A DNA stretch of 32,857 bases from an uncultured beta proteobacterium (GTDB lineage: Bacteria > Pseudomonadota > Gammaproteobacteria > Burkholderiales > Burkholderiaceae_C). Made by a program: the position numbers and the translations under genes. The stretch covers positions 1 through 32,857 of the forward strand of contig CAIUDG010000116.1 in the NCBI GenBank assembly GCA_903897925.1, in the 5' to 3' direction. The notes beneath the pieces were generated by a model. It saw only the letters and a list, made by a program, of their open reading frames with translations. It did no database searches and was not told the origin of the DNA. Of this stretch, positions 16,264 to 25,522 are shown one piece after another (the first letter of the stretch is position 1; each line of letters starts with the position of its first letter).

Positions 16264-16662
16264 TCAGGACGCGACCATCGGACGGCCACGCCCGATTGCG
16301 CCGATCTCGATTTTGGTGACCGCGCTGGGTGCCGCACTGTCGGCCGTGCTGCAGGCACAGGCGGCCTTGTTCGGATCAATGAAAGAGAGACCGGACTGGG
16401 TCGCGGTTTCGACAAAATCGATCGTGATGCCATTCAGCAGCAGGCGGCTTTCTGCCGCCAGGAACAGGCGCACACCGTCCACCTCGACCAGTTGCTCGCC
16501 GTCCTGTGCCGCCGCTTCGGCGCTGAACTGCGAGGAGTAACCCGAGCAGCCGCCGGGCGCCACCGACAGGCGCAGACCGGCGCCCGCAGGCAGGCCGGAA
16601 AAACGCACAACGCGCTGGATGAACTTGGCCGCCGCCGGCGTGATGGTGATCTGGGGCACCAT
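16264..16662 (-). CDS. A-type Fe-S carrier (HesB/IscA-like) of the nifB operon
   Basis: A 132-residue A-type carrier, comparable to the nif-linked IscA proteins. The three conserved cysteines appear as GGCSGYS and CAC near the C-terminal end (AACACSTAD instead of the common CGCG), followed by an extra 18-residue tail. ATG at 16662 begins MVPQITITPAAAKFI. It would pass Fe-S clusters to NifB or other nif apo-proteins; placing it 1 base after fdxN in the operon supports that. Two more A-type carriers are encoded at 22385 and 22775. Confidence 0.88.
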   Translation of the reverse strand: MVPQITITPAAAKFIQRVVRFSGLPAGAGLRLSVAPGGCSGYSSQFSAEAAAQDGEQLVEVDGVRLFLAAESRLLLNGITIDFVETATQSGLSFIDPNKAACACSTADSAAPSAVTKIEIGAIGRGRPMVAS

Positions 16663-16663
16663 A

Positions 16664-16858
16664 TCAGGCCTTGACAATGCAGCCGTCCACCGGACACACC
16701 GCCACGCATTGGGCGGTATCAAAGTGGCCGACACAGTCGGTGCACTTCTTCGGATCGATCACATAGGTACCGTTTTTTTCACGGATGGCTACGTTGGGGC
16801 ACTCGGGTTCACAGGCGGAACAGGCGGTGCAGGTCGAGGAGATGATTTTGTGGGCCAT
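16664..16858 (-). CDS. fdxN: 2[4Fe-4S] ferredoxin FdxN
   Basis: A 64-residue bacterial-type ferredoxin. The first motif is C-x2-C-x2-C-x3-C in [12 protein letters not shown] and the second is C-x2-C-x8-C-x3-C in [18 protein letters not shown], the inserted form typical of ferredoxins linked to nifB. It probably donates electrons for NifB-cofactor synthesis, as FdxN does in Azotobacter. It lies 34 bases after nifB. Confidence 0.95.
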   Translation of the reverse strand: MAHKIISSTCTACSACEPECPNVAIREKNGTYVIDPKKCTDCVGHFDTAQCVAVCPVDGCIVKA

Positions 16859-16892
16859 GGAGATGCTCCGTTGGGGTTGAAGAAAAAAAGAC

Positions 16893-18473
16893 TCAGGCGG
16901 CCAGGGCGACGCCGCCGGCCAGGTTGGTGAAAGCGCCTTGGCGAATCTGGGCGTCGCCACGGCTCTGGTGCCGCACGGCACCACTGGCAACGCGGGCGCG
17001 GTAATCGCTGAACCAGTCCAGCGCGGCCTTCTCAATGAATTCGCCGACGTACTGGTCGACCGGCTCCACACCCGCGGCGCTCAGTTCATCGCGCGGGCAG
17101 GCGCCGATTTTTGCCACCAGCACGGCGTGGCAATCATTAATAGCGCGCACCACCGAAGGCAGTTGCTCGTCGTCGCCGGCACCGCCCTGGCAGTACTGGT
17201 CGACACGGCGGTGACCGACAAACAAGGCCTTGCTGGAAGAGACTTCAAACACCTGGAACTCGGTGACATGGCCAAAGTGTTCGTTGACCCGCCCGCCGCC
17301 CTTGGTGGCCACGGCCACCAGGACGGTCAGGTCTTCCGCGCTGGGCAGCGCGCTGGCCTGTGCCAGCGCCTGTTGCTTGGCCGCCTGCTGGGCCTGGCGC
17401 TCGGCGGCGACCTGGTCCTGGTAGGACTTGCGCTTGTCCAGGTCGTAGACCACGTCCATCTGCTCCAGCTTGTCGAGCGTAAATTCTTCGCTGCGGTCTT
17501 CGCCGAGCAGGCCAACCGCATCGGCACGGCACTGGCGGCAGTGGCGCATCAGGTTGGCACCGCCCATGCAGGCGTCCTGTACCGCCTTCAGCTCGGCAGC
17601 ACTCGGGCCGCGCTGGCCAGTCAGGCCGAATACGGTGCCATGTTCGGCTTCCGAGATCAGCGGCATGATGTTGTGCAGGAAGGCGCCGCGCTTTTTCACT
17701 TCGCGGTTGACTTCCATCAGGTGCTGGTCATTGACGCCGGGAATCAGCACCGAATTGATTTTGGTCAGCACGCCACGCGCGGTGAGCATCTCCAGGCCCA
17801 GCATCTGGCGTTCGTGCAGAATCTTGGCCGCCTCATAGCCGGTGACGCGCCGGTGCTGCCAGAAAATCCAGGGATAGATTTTTTCGCCCACAGCCGGGTC
17901 CACCATATTGATGGTGATGGTCACGTGGTCGACGTTGTATTTGCAGATTTCATCCACGTAATCAGGCAGCGCCAGGCCATTGGTGGAAATGCACAGCTTC
18001 AGGTCCGGCGCCTGTTGCTGCAGCATGCGGAAGGTTTCAAAGGTTTTGGCCGGATTGGCCAGCGCGTCGCCGGGGCCGGCAATGCCGAGCACCGTCATTT
18101 GCGGAATTTCACTGGCCACCGCCACCACTTTGCGCACCGCCTGTTCCGGTGTCAGCTTTTGCGAAACCACGCCGGGGCGTGATTCGTTGGAGCAGTCGTA
18201 CTTGCGGTTGCAGTAGTTGCACTGGATATTGCAGGCCGGGGCCACCGCCACATGCATGCGCGCGAAGTGGTGGTGGGCTTCTTCGGAATAGCAAGGGTGG
18301 TTTTTGACTTTGTCCCAGATTTCCTGGGGCATGTCCTGCGGGCCGTCGGACGAACCACAGCTGGCCTTGCCTTCGCCACCCTGCGTGCTGCAGCCAGCGC
18401 TGCCGGACGGCATTTCAAGTGCGGCACCCAGCGGTTTAATCTGGCCGATGCTGATATAGCTAGTTGCTTGCAT
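16893..18473 (-). CDS. nifB: FeMo-cofactor biosynthesis radical SAM protein NifB
   Basis: NifB builds the 8Fe-9S-C precursor (NifB-co) of FeMo-co. The 526-residue protein has a radical SAM CxxxCxxC motif (CNIQCNYC near residue 95), preceded by the [16 protein letters not shown] region, and a C-terminal NifX-like domain (about 420-520, beginning [19 protein letters not shown]). The ATG at 18473 is preceded by GAAGGG. A -24/-12 promoter starting about 34 bases upstream and a NifA site 92 bases further up show nif control, and this gene leads a 14-gene minus-strand run. Confidence 0.97.
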   Translation of the reverse strand: MQATSYISIGQIKPLGAALEMPSGSAGCSTQGGEGKASCGSSDGPQDMPQEIWDKVKNHPCYSEEAHHHFARMHVAVAPACNIQCNYCNRKYDCSNESRPGVVSQKLTPEQAVRKVVAVASEIPQMTVLGIAGPGDALANPAKTFETFRMLQQQAPDLKLCISTNGLALPDYVDEICKYNVDHVTITINMVDPAVGEKIYPWIFWQHRRVTGYEAAKILHERQMLGLEMLTARGVLTKINSVLIPGVNDQHLMEVNREVKKRGAFLHNIMPLISEAEHGTVFGLTGQRGPSAAELKAVQDACMGGANLMRHCRQCRADAVGLLGEDRSEEFTLDKLEQMDVVYDLDKRKSYQDQVAAERQAQQAAKQQALAQASALPSAEDLTVLVAVATKGGGRVNEHFGHVTEFQVFEVSSSKALFVGHRRVDQYCQGGAGDDEQLPSVVRAINDCHAVLVAKIGACPRDELSAAGVEPVDQYVGEFIEKAALDWFSDYRARVASGAVRHQSRGDAQIRQGAFTNLAGGVALAA

Positions 18474-18517
18474 GGAGACCCTTCTCACAACCATTAGCGG
18501 TCGCATAAGGGTTCAAT

Positions 18518-18533
18518 AGCTAAATCCATGCCA
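18518..18533 (-). promoter_or_regulatory. nifB sigma-54 promoter
   Basis: On the minus strand TGGCATGGATTTAGCT has GG and GC at the correct spacing, matching TGGCA of the -24 box and GCT of the -12 box. It predicts a start near 18507 and a 34-base leader. Confidence 0.75.
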
Positions 18534-18615
18534 GCCAAAAATACGCTGTTGGAAGCGACTTTTGTCGCAAGTGGCACAGCGTGCGGGGATCATCGCACCG
18601 GCTTTTTGTTGTGCC

Positions 18616-18631
18616 TGTCAGTGATCCGACA
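18616..18631. promoter_or_regulatory. NifA upstream activator site for nifB
   Basis: TGTCAGTGATCCGACA is an exact TGT-N10-ACA match centred about 92 bases upstream of the nifB -24 element, in the gap between nifA and nifB. Confidence 0.78.
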
Positions 18632-18658
18632 AAGGCAACATTCGGCGCCAAGCGGCGG

Positions 18659-20362
18659 CTAAAACTTCCGCACTTCAATGCCGTTCTTCTGCAGCGCGTA
18701 GCCCATCTGGCGCGGCGAGATTTTCAACAGGCGTGCGGCTTTGGCCTGCACCCAGCCACAACGCTCCATGGCCCAGATCAGGCGTTCGCGCTCGCCTTCC
18801 GGTTTGCCATCGTTGTCCGCCACGCTGGCGCCATTTTCGGTCGCCGCCGCATCGGCCGCGGTAACGACCGGCGGCGCCACCGCTGCCGCGGCGCTTGGCG
18901 GCGTGCCGGGCTGCGCAGCCGGTGCCACCATCGGCACTTCCACCACCGGTATGTCGGCAATGCGCATCGGCGTCACCGCGTCTTCGCGTTCCACGTGGTG
19001 CAGCACCTGGGTCAGGCAGCGGTCGCCCTTGCACGGAAAGGCGAGGTCGGTGATGGTGTCGTTGTGCGCCATGGTGGCGGTGCGCTCGACACAGTTTTCC
19101 AACTCGCGCACATTGCCCGGCCAGTAGCAGCTGGTCAGCACGCGCAAGGCGTCGGGACTGAATTGCGCCTTGCGCTCGTTTTCCCGATTGAAGCGGTCCA
19201 GGAAAAATTGCGCCATGGCCGGAATGTCCTCGCGCCGCTCGCGCAGTGGCGGCAACTGGATGTTGACCACGTTGATGCGGTAATACAGGTCGGCCCGGAA
19301 TTCACCGGCCTTGACCATGCGCTCCAGGTTGCGGTTGGTGGCCAGGATCAGCCGGACATCGACCTTCACCGGCGTGGTGCCACCAACCCGCTCAAACTCG
19401 CGCTCCTGCAATACCCGCAACAGCTTGGCCTGGAAGGACATCGAGATTTCACCAATTTCGTCCAGGAACAGGGTGCCGCCATGGGACAGCTCAAAGCGGC
19501 CCTTGCGCGTTGCCTGGGCGCCGGTGAAGGCGCCTTTCTCGTGCCCGAACAGTTCACTCTCCAGCAGCGATTCGGACAGCGCGGCACAGTTCAGGCTGAC
19601 AAACACCTCGTTCTTGCGTTGCGACATGTTGTGCAGCGCGCGCGCAATCAGTTCTTTGCCGGTACCGCTTTCGCCACGGATAAGTACCGTGGTGCGCGTC
19701 GGTGCAACTTTGTGTACCTGGGAGAAAACTTCCTGCATCGGCGCCGAGGCACCGACCACTTGAGGAATCTGCTTGCCCGGTTTGAGCGCCTTGTGCATGC
19801 GCCGCACTTCGTCCTGCAAATTGTCGTGCGCCACGCTGACACTGCGGTTCAGCAACAGCGCCTGCCCCATCAGAGTAGCCACCATCTTGAGCATTTGCAG
19901 GTCGTTCGAGAAGCCGCGTTTTTCGCCCGGGTTGAGACAGTCAATGGCCAGCACCCCCATGGTTTTGCGGTCCGCCCGGATCGGCGTCACCAGCATCGCG
20001 ACCGCGATGCCGGGGCTCTGGTCGGCGCCACCGGTGCGGTTCAGAAACAGGGGTTCGGAGCGAACGTCGGGAACGATCACCTGGATGCCATTGGCATAGA
20101 CGCGCCCGACAATGCCTTCGCCGGTCTGGAATTGCAGCCGCTGCTGTTCTTCACGCGTGAGGCCGACGGCACACAGACCGCTCAGACGCCCTTCGGGTTC
20201 GCCCAGCACGACAAAAGCCCGGCGCCAGTCAAACGCGTGCAGCAGGTAGTTGAGTGCTTCACGGAAGGTCTTGCTGACATCCAGTGAAGTGCCCAAGGTT
20301 TTGCTGACTTCGTAGATCGCGTTGAGCTCGCGACGGGATTCCATTGCCTGTGCATTGATCAT
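18659..20362 (-). CDS. nifA: Nif-specific sigma-54 activator NifA, oxygen-sensitive type
   Basis: NifA activates the nif -24/-12 promoters. The 567-residue protein has an N-terminal GAF domain (about 20-170), a central AAA+ domain with Walker A (GESGTGKELIARAL), the sigma-54 loop GAFTGA and Walker B (GGTLFLDEIGE), and a C-terminal Fis-type helix-turn-helix (AARLLKISPRQMGYAL). Four cysteines at the end of the AAA+ domain and in the linker are spaced C-x11-C-x19-C-x4-C, the pattern of NifA proteins that sense oxygen directly; no nifL is present. A GGAG site is 6 bases before the ATG. No convincing -24/-12 element lies upstream on its strand. Confidence 0.96.
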   Translation of the reverse strand: MINAQAMESRRELNAIYEVSKTLGTSLDVSKTFREALNYLLHAFDWRRAFVVLGEPEGRLSGLCAVGLTREEQQRLQFQTGEGIVGRVYANGIQVIVPDVRSEPLFLNRTGGADQSPGIAVAMLVTPIRADRKTMGVLAIDCLNPGEKRGFSNDLQMLKMVATLMGQALLLNRSVSVAHDNLQDEVRRMHKALKPGKQIPQVVGASAPMQEVFSQVHKVAPTRTTVLIRGESGTGKELIARALHNMSQRKNEVFVSLNCAALSESLLESELFGHEKGAFTGAQATRKGRFELSHGGTLFLDEIGEISMSFQAKLLRVLQEREFERVGGTTPVKVDVRLILATNRNLERMVKAGEFRADLYYRINVVNIQLPPLRERREDIPAMAQFFLDRFNRENERKAQFSPDALRVLTSCYWPGNVRELENCVERTATMAHNDTITDLAFPCKGDRCLTQVLHHVEREDAVTPMRIADIPVVEVPMVAPAAQPGTPPSAAAAVAPPVVTAADAAATENGASVADNDGKPEGERERLIWAMERCGWVQAKAARLLKISPRQMGYALQKNGIEVRKF

Positions 20363-20622
20363 GGTGAGCTCCGGTTAGCACGAAGGCGCGTTGTACCAGC
20401 GCCATGTGACAAGTCATGCAAGAAACGCGCCTAGGGTGGCGGATATGTCGCTTTCGTCGCATCGGAAATTTCACGACAAACAGAACAAGAATGCGACGCC
20501 GCCAACGGTCTGCTGCCAACAAACGCAACAATTTTGGCACCTGCCGAGCCCGGTGCGGGGAAAAAGTGCATGGCACTGAAATTGCAGATTGGTAGCTGTC
20601 CTCCGTTTTTCAGGAACTTCCT
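20363..20622. other. Divergent region between nifA and the isc-type operon
   Basis: This 260-base gap has no gene. It holds the strong -24/-12 promoter at 20571-20586 for the plus-strand operon. No exact TGT-N10-ACA site is present; the closest are CGG-N10-ACA at 20463-20478, about 100 bases upstream of the promoter, and TGT-N10-GCA at 20405-20420 and 20446-20461. No clear promoter for nifA was identified. Confidence 0.7.
20571..20586 (+). promoter_or_regulatory. Sigma-54 promoter of the isc-type operon
   Basis: TGGCACTGAAATTGCA matches the -24/-12 consensus at every key position (TGGCAC and TTGCA, 10 bases between GG and GC). It predicts a start near 20597, about 26 bases before the ATG at 20623. 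Confidence 0.88.
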
Positions 20623-21867
20623 ATGCCGGACTCCAACAGCCTTGGTGCCTCTTCACGCAACGCCCTTCCGGTGTACCTGGACTACGCGGCAACCACGCCG
20701 GTAGACCGCCGGGTCGCGGCGCGCATGATTCCTTACCTGACGGATATGTTCGGCAATCCGGCCAGCCGCTCCCATGCCTATGGCTGGGCCGCCGACGAGG
20801 CGGTGGAACTGGCGCGGGAACAGGTGTGCGCCCTGATCGGCGCGGACCCGCGCGAAATTGTCTGGACCTCGGGGGCCACCGAATCGAACAACCTGGCCAT
20901 CAAGGGCGCGGCGCATTTTTACCGCAGCAAAGGCAAGCACCTGGTAACGCTGGCCACCGAGCACAAGGCGGTGCTTGACAGCATGCGCGAACTGGAACGC
21001 GAAGGCTTTGAAGTCACAGTCTTGCCGGTGCTGCCCAGCGGCCTGCTGGACCTGGACCTGTTTGCCGCCACTTTGCGCCCCGATACGGTGCTGGCCTCGG
21101 TGATGTTTGTCAACAACGAAACCGGCGTGCTGCAGGATGTTGCCGCCATTGGCGCGATCTGCCGCGCCAAAGGGGTGCTGTTCCATGTGGACGCGGCACA
21201 GGCGGCGGGCAAAGTGGCAATCGATCTGGAGCAATTGCCGATCGACATGATGTCGCTGTCGGCGCACAAAATATACGGCCCCAAAGGCATCGGCGCCCTC
21301 TACGTTCGACGCAAGCCCCGGGTCCGCATAGAAGCACAGATGCATGGCGGCGGCCATGAGCGCGGCATGCGCTCGGGCACGCTGGCGACGCACCAGATTG
21401 TCGGCATGGGCGAAGCCTTCTGGCTGGCGCACAAGACCATGGAAAGCGACAACCTGCGCATTGGCGCCCTGCGTGACCGGCTCTGGGCCGGTCTGCGCAA
21501 AATGGATGCGGTGGTGCTCAATGGCGATGACAAGCAGCGCGCGGTGCACTATTTGAATGCCAGCTTCAACTATGTCGAGGGCGAGTCCCTGTTGATGGGC
21601 ATCAAGGACGTGGCGGTGTCGTCCGGCTCAGCCTGCACTTCAGCCAGCCTGGAACCCAGCTACGTGCTGCGCGCCATGGGCCGCAGCGACGAACTGGCAC
21701 ACAGCTCGGTGCGCTTCTCCATTGGCCGCTTCACTACCGAAGCCGAGATTGACTACACCATCGCGCAAGTAACCCAGGTGGTGGGTCGCCTGCGTGGCAT
21801 GAGCCCCTTGTGGGACCTGGTTCAGGCCGGCGTCGACCTGAGCACCATCCAGTGGTCCGAGCACTGA
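20623..21867 (+). CDS. iscS: Cysteine desulfurase, IscS type
   Basis: This 414-residue desulfurase provides sulfur for cluster assembly on IscU. The PLP lysine is Lys216 ([12 protein letters not shown]), the active cysteine is Cys338 ([17 protein letters not shown]) and ATEHKAVL holds the catalytic histidine. The C-terminal tail ([11 protein letters not shown]) closely resembles the IscU-binding tail of E. coli IscS, which NifS proteins lack. The ATG at 20623 adds a 15-residue extension before the usual start [12 protein letters not shown] sigma-54 promoter just upstream makes this a nif-regulated copy, separate from any housekeeping isc operon. Confidence 0.94.
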   Translation: MPDSNSLGASSRNALPVYLDYAATTPVDRRVAARMIPYLTDMFGNPASRSHAYGWAADEAVELAREQVCALIGADPREIVWTSGATESNNLAIKGAAHFYRSKGKHLVTLATEHKAVLDSMRELEREGFEVTVLPVLPSGLLDLDLFAATLRPDTVLASVMFVNNETGVLQDVAAIGAICRAKGVLFHVDAAQAAGKVAIDLEQLPIDMMSLSAHKIYGPKGIGALYVRRKPRVRIEAQMHGGGHERGMRSGTLATHQIVGMGEAFWLAHKTMESDNLRIGALRDRLWAGLRKMDAVVLNGDDKQRAVHYLNASFNYVEGESLLMGIKDVAVSSGSACTSASLEPSYVLRAMGRSDELAHSSVRFSIGRFTTEAEIDYTIAQVTQVVGRLRGMSPLWDLVQAGVDLSTIQWSEH

Positions 21868-21904
21868 ATTCATACCCTACCCATTACCAAAGCGAAGGAA
21901 CCCC

Positions 21905-22339
21905 ATGGCCTACAGCGACAAAGTGGTTGACCACTACGAAAACCCGCGCAACGTCGGCGCCTTTGACGCCGACGCCGACAACATTGGCACTGGCATGGTG
22001 GGCGCCCCGGCCTGCGGCGATGTGATGCGTTTGCAGATTCGTGTCAACGCCGACGGTGTGATTGAAGACGCCAAGTTCAAAACCTACGGCTGCGGCTCGG
22101 CCATCGCCTCGAGCTCCCTGGTGACCGAGTGGGTGCGCGGCCGCACCCTGGACGAGGCGCTGGCGATCAAGAACGCCGACATTGCCGAAGAACTGGCCTT
22201 GCCGCCAGTGAAGATCCATTGCTCGATCCTGGCCGAAGACGCCATCAAGGCGGCCGTGGCCGATTTTCGCGCGCGCCACCCGGCCGGGGGCGGCACGCTG
22301 GTATCCGAGCAACTGGCGTGCGCTTCAAGCACGCGCTGA
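21905..22339 (+). CDS. iscU: Fe-S scaffold protein IscU (nif-linked)
   Basis: A 144-residue scaffold of the IscU/NifU-N type, without the ferredoxin-like and NfuA-like domains of NifU. Cluster ligands Cys37 (PACGD, with Asp39), Cys63 (YGCGSAI) and Cys106 (KIHCSI) are present. LPPVK at 99-103 is the motif recognised by the chaperone HscA, which is encoded in the same operon, so the set appears functional. The tail after residue 125 is longer than in E. coli IscU. It follows iscS by 37 bases. Confidence 0.93.
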   Translation: MAYSDKVVDHYENPRNVGAFDADADNIGTGMVGAPACGDVMRLQIRVNADGVIEDAKFKTYGCGSAIASSSLVTEWVRGRTLDEALAIKNADIAEELALPPVKIHCSILAEDAIKAAVADFRARHPAGGGTLVSEQLACASSTR

Positions 22340-22384
22340 ACCAGGCCGGTTTCATTTCCGTCTATCCAAACCAAGGGGATTCCA

Positions 22385-22762
22385 ATGCAAGCAGCTCTCA
22401 GTGTGGAAAGCGCCAGCCAGCCTGGCCTGATGCCCAGTCAACTTGAATTCACGGCGGCGGCGGCGGCCAAGGTCGGCGAACTGATTGTCGAAGAAGGCAA
22501 CCCGGCGCTGAAGCTGCGCCTGTACGTCACCGGCGGCGGCTGCTCCGGATTTTCGTATGGCTTCGCCTTTGACGACCAGCTGGCGGAAGACGACAGCGTC
22601 ATCACCACCGCCGGTGTCGCCCTGGTGGTGGACGCCATGAGCCTGCAGTACGTGCTGGGCGCCCGGGTCGATTTTGAAGACGGACTGGAAGGCTCGCGCT
22701 TTGTCATCCACAACCCGAACGCCCAGACCACTTGTGGCTGCGGCAGTTCCTTCTCGGTATAA
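22385..22762 (+). CDS. erpA: A-type Fe-S carrier, ErpA type
   Basis: A 125-residue A-type carrier. [11 protein letters not shown], the glycine-rich [11 protein letters not shown], and [16 protein letters not shown] closely follow E. coli ErpA, and the three cysteine ligands are all present. An N-terminal extension of about 15 residues precedes the conserved part. It would deliver [4Fe-4S] clusters to target proteins. It sits between iscU and iscA in an operon under a sigma-54 promoter. Confidence 0.9.
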   Translation: MQAALSVESASQPGLMPSQLEFTAAAAAKVGELIVEEGNPALKLRLYVTGGGCSGFSYGFAFDDQLAEDDSVITTAGVALVVDAMSLQYVLGARVDFEDGLEGSRFVIHNPNAQTTCGCGSSFSV

Positions 22763-22774
22763 GGAGACCCTGCC

Positions 22775-23098
22775 ATGACGGTTTCCCTGACCCCTGCGGC
22801 GGCGCGCCATGTCGCCAAGTCGCTGGCCAAGCGCGGCGGTGGCATCGGCCTGCGCCTGGCCGTGAAGACCAGTGGCTGCAATGGCTTTGCCTATGCGCTG
22901 GAATTTGTCGATGTGGCGAATGCCGACGACAGCTGCTTTGAGACCCATGGCGTCAAAGTGATTGTGGACGCGCGCAGCCTGGGCATGCTGGCCGGCACCG
23001 AACTCGACTTCGTCCGCGAAGGCCTGAACGAAGGCTTCAAATTCAACAACCCGAACGCCAAAGCCAACTGCGGTTGCGGCGAAAGCTTCGCGGTCTGA
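22775..23098 (+). CDS. iscA: A-type Fe-S carrier IscA
   Basis: A 107-residue protein that follows E. coli IscA nearly residue for residue in its key regions: [21 protein letters not shown], split around the first cysteine, [14 protein letters not shown], and [10 protein letters not shown] at the end with the CxC pair. It starts 12 bases after the ErpA-type gene. Having both ErpA and IscA types here plus a third A-type carrier in the nifB operon is a notable redundancy. Confidence 0.94.
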   Translation: MTVSLTPAAARHVAKSLAKRGGGIGLRLAVKTSGCNGFAYALEFVDVANADDSCFETHGVKVIVDARSLGMLAGTELDFVREGLNEGFKFNNPNAKANCGCGESFAV

Positions 23099-23125
23099 GC
23101 CGAAGCGACGGAACAAGGCACCACC

Positions 23126-25000
23126 ATGGCATTGCTGCAAATTTCGGAACCCGGTCAGAGCGCCGCGCCCCACCAGCACCGGCTGGCGGCGGGCATCGAC
23201 CTGGGCACCACCAATTCGCTGATTGCCACGGTACAAAGCGCCCAGGCCCGGGCCCTGCCCGATGCGCACGGCAGCCTGCTGCTGCCCTCGGTTGTGCGCT
23301 ATCTGCCGGGCAATGGCCTGGTGGTCGGGCGCGAGGCACAGGACAGCCAGGCGGACGATCCGCAAAACACGATTGTGTCGGTGAAGCGCTTCATGGGGCG
23401 CAGCCTGTCGGATGTGAAGGAGGCCGCCGGTCTGCCCTACCAGTTCAGCGATGGCCCGGGCATGGTCAGCATCCGCACGGTGGCCGGCGAGCGTTCGCCG
23501 GTACAGGTATCCGCAGACATTCTGAGCGCCTTGCGCGAGCGCGCCGAGCTCAGCTTGGGGGGGCCGCTCAGCGGCGTGGTGATCACGGTGCCAGCCTATT
23601 TTGACGACGCCCAGCGCCAGGCCACCAAAGACGCGGCACGCCTGGCCGGGTTGACCGTGCTGCGCCTGCTGAACGAACCCACGGCCGCAGCAATTGCCTA
23701 TGGTCTGGACAAATCCGCCGAAGGCACGTTTGCCATTTACGACCTGGGTGGTGGCACCTTTGATATTTCGATTCTGAAACTCAGCCAGGGCATTTTTGAG
23801 GTGCTGGCCACCGGCGGCGACTCGTCCCTGGGCGGTGACGACTTCGACCACGTGATTGCCGAATGGTTCTGCAGCCAGCATGGAATGCCCGGCTTGTCGG
23901 CTCTGGCGCCGGGCGCGCAGCGCAGCCTGCTGGCGGCGTCGCGCGCGGCCAAGGAAGCGCTATCGACGCACGACAGCACGGCGCTGACCCTGAACGACGC
24001 CACCGGCAACGCACAACAGGCAATCCTGTCGCGTGCGCGCTTCGCCGAGCTTGGCGCGCCACTGATTGCCCGCACCATTTCCGCCACCAAGCGCGCCTTG
24101 CGCGACGCTTGCCTGATTGTTGACGACATCACCGGCGTGGTGCTGGTGGGTGGCTCCACGCGCATGCCGCTGGCACGTGATGCGGTACGCGCCCATTTTG
24201 ACCAGGAACCCCTGGCCGACATCGATCCGGACCAGGTGGTGGCGATCGGTGCTGCACTGCAAGCCAATGTGCTGGCTGGCAACAGCAGCTCAGATGACTG
24301 GCTGCTGCTGGACGTGTGTCCGCTGTCGCTTGGCATCGAGACCATGGGCGGTCTGGTGGAAAAAATCATTCCGCGCAATTCAACACTGCCGATCGCGCGG
24401 GCGCAGGAGTTCACCACCTTCAAAGACGGACAGACCGCCATGTCGCTGCACGTGGTGCAGGGCGAGCGCGAGTCGGTGGCGCACTGCCGCTCGCTGGCAC
24501 GCTTTGAATTGCGTGGCATTCCCGCGGCGGTGGCCGGCTCGGTCCACATCCGCGTCAGTTTTCAGATCGACGCCGATGGCTTGCTGTCGGTAAGTGCGCG
24601 CGAACAGCACAGCGGCATTGAAGCGCACATTGAAGTCAAACCGACCTATGGTCTGGCCGAAGCCCAGATTGCAGACATGCTGAAGGAGGCCATCGGTTCG
24701 TCGCAGGAAGACATGGTCTTGCGCTCGCTGCGCGAAGCGCAGGTCGACGCACGGCGCTTGCTGGATGCCACCGAAAGCGCCCTCGCCAGCGATGCCGCGC
24801 TGCTGAGCGAGCCCGAATTGCAGCGCATTCAGCAGGCCATGTTCCGGCTCGCCGATGCGCTGGAAGCCGAAGCCGCGCTGCCGGACCTGCGCACTGCCAG
24901 CGCCGCACTGGGCGCCGCCACCAACGACTTTGCCGCCAAGCGCATGAATGCTTCCATCAACCAGGCTTTGTCGGGCCGCAGCATGGACAGCCTGGCCTGA
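23126..25000 (+). CDS. hscA: Hsp70-type chaperone HscA
   Basis: HscA releases clusters from IscU by binding its LPPVK motif and hydrolysing ATP. The 624-residue protein has the Hsp70 ATPase domain ([16 protein letters not shown] near residue 21, [15 protein letters not shown] near 207, [12 protein letters not shown] near 340) and a substrate-binding domain from about residue 400. Its short N-terminal extension and overall length match HscA rather than DnaK. No gene for the J-protein HscB is found between iscA and fdx, so it would need HscB from elsewhere. Confidence 0.94.
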   Translation: MALLQISEPGQSAAPHQHRLAAGIDLGTTNSLIATVQSAQARALPDAHGSLLLPSVVRYLPGNGLVVGREAQDSQADDPQNTIVSVKRFMGRSLSDVKEAAGLPYQFSDGPGMVSIRTVAGERSPVQVSADILSALRERAELSLGGPLSGVVITVPAYFDDAQRQATKDAARLAGLTVLRLLNEPTAAAIAYGLDKSAEGTFAIYDLGGGTFDISILKLSQGIFEVLATGGDSSLGGDDFDHVIAEWFCSQHGMPGLSALAPGAQRSLLAASRAAKEALSTHDSTALTLNDATGNAQQAILSRARFAELGAPLIARTISATKRALRDACLIVDDITGVVLVGGSTRMPLARDAVRAHFDQEPLADIDPDQVVAIGAALQANVLAGNSSSDDWLLLDVCPLSLGIETMGGLVEKIIPRNSTLPIARAQEFTTFKDGQTAMSLHVVQGERESVAHCRSLARFELRGIPAAVAGSVHIRVSFQIDADGLLSVSAREQHSGIEAHIEVKPTYGLAEAQIADMLKEAIGSSQEDMVLRSLREAQVDARRLLDATESALASDAALLSEPELQRIQQAMFRLADALEAEAALPDLRTASAALGAATNDFAAKRMNASINQALSGRSMDSLA

Positions 25001-25009
25001 GCGCTTCCC

Positions 25010-25345
25010 ATGCCCATCGTCCATCTGCTGCCGCACCCGCTCCTCTGCCCGGACGGAAAACAACTGGAAGTCAGGCGCGGGGCCTCGCTGTGCGAGAGCC
25101 TGCTCAAGGGCGGTGTGGCGATTGAACACGCCTGCGAAATGGTCGCAGCCTGCGCCACCTGCCACGTCTATGTGCGTGAAGGCGGCGCTTCGCTGGCACC
25201 CGCCGACGACGAAGAAAACGACCAGCTCGACCTCGCCTGGGGCGTGCAGCCGGAATCGCGTCTGGCCTGCTGCGTGCGCCTGCGCGACAGCGACATCACG
25301 GTTGAATTTCCACGCCATACGCGCAACCACGCGCGCGAACATTAA
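25010..25345 (+). CDS. fdx: ISC-type 2Fe-2S ferredoxin
   Basis: A 111-residue adrenodoxin-type [2Fe-2S] ferredoxin. Ligands lie in HACEMVAACATCHVYV (C-x5-C-x2-C) and in SRLACCVRL. The start MPIVHLLPHPLLCPDG is typical of the Fdx of isc operons. It begins 9 bases after hscA and ends the operon. It would provide electrons to IscS/IscU cluster assembly. It is clearly different from the other 2Fe-2S ferredoxin at 9802-10089. Confidence 0.93.
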   Translation: MPIVHLLPHPLLCPDGKQLEVRRGASLCESLLKGGVAIEHACEMVAACATCHVYVREGGASLAPADDEENDQLDLAWGVQPESRLACCVRLRDSDITVEFPRHTRNHAREH

Positions 25346-25359
25346 GCCCGATCCGGGCT
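25345..25359 (+). terminator. Short hairpin after the isc-type operon
   Basis: AGCCCG-ATC-CGGGCT begins at the last base of the fdx stop codon. The stem is 6 bases with a 3-base loop and no T-run follows, so it is at best a weak terminator or a 3' stabilising hairpin. Confidence 0.4.
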
Positions 25360-25384
25360 GGCGCAGCGCTCTGTCGCGCAACGC

Positions 25385-25400
25385 TGTCTGAAACAAAACA
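25385..25400. promoter_or_regulatory. NifA upstream activator site for nifV
   Basis: TGTCTGAAACAAAACA is an exact TGT-N10-ACA match centred about 91 bases upstream of the nifV -24 element. Confidence 0.75.
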
Positions 25401-25481
25401 TTCCCGACACAGGCGCCAGACAGCGCCACTGGGCAGCCCGCGCAGACGCGACAAACCGGCGCAAGCGACAGACAAAACAGG

Positions 25482-25497
25482 TGGCATGCACCTTGCA
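25482..25497 (+). promoter_or_regulatory. nifV sigma-54 promoter
   Basis: TGGCATGCACCTTGCA has a near-complete -24 box, a full TTGCA -12 box and the right spacing. It predicts a start near 25508, 15 bases before the nifV ATG, and probably drives nifV through modD. Confidence 0.87.
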
Positions 25498-25522
25498 GTA
25501 CGGATAGCAAACACTGCCTACC

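Noticed and set aside
18572..18584. TGGCAC followed by TGCG on the plus strand, as a possible -24/-12 promoter
   Set aside because: GG and GC are two bases too close, and there is no plus-strand gene to drive; the nifB promoter at 18518-18533 has the right spacing.
18581..20287. A 568-codon plus-strand frame over nifA
   Set aside because: Complete antisense of nifA, whose GAF, AAA+ and HTH motifs are unmistakable.
20535..20550. Second -24/-12-like element TGGCACCTGCCGAGCC
   Set aside because: The spacing fits but the -12 box (GAGCC) is poor, and the element at 20571-20586 is much better.
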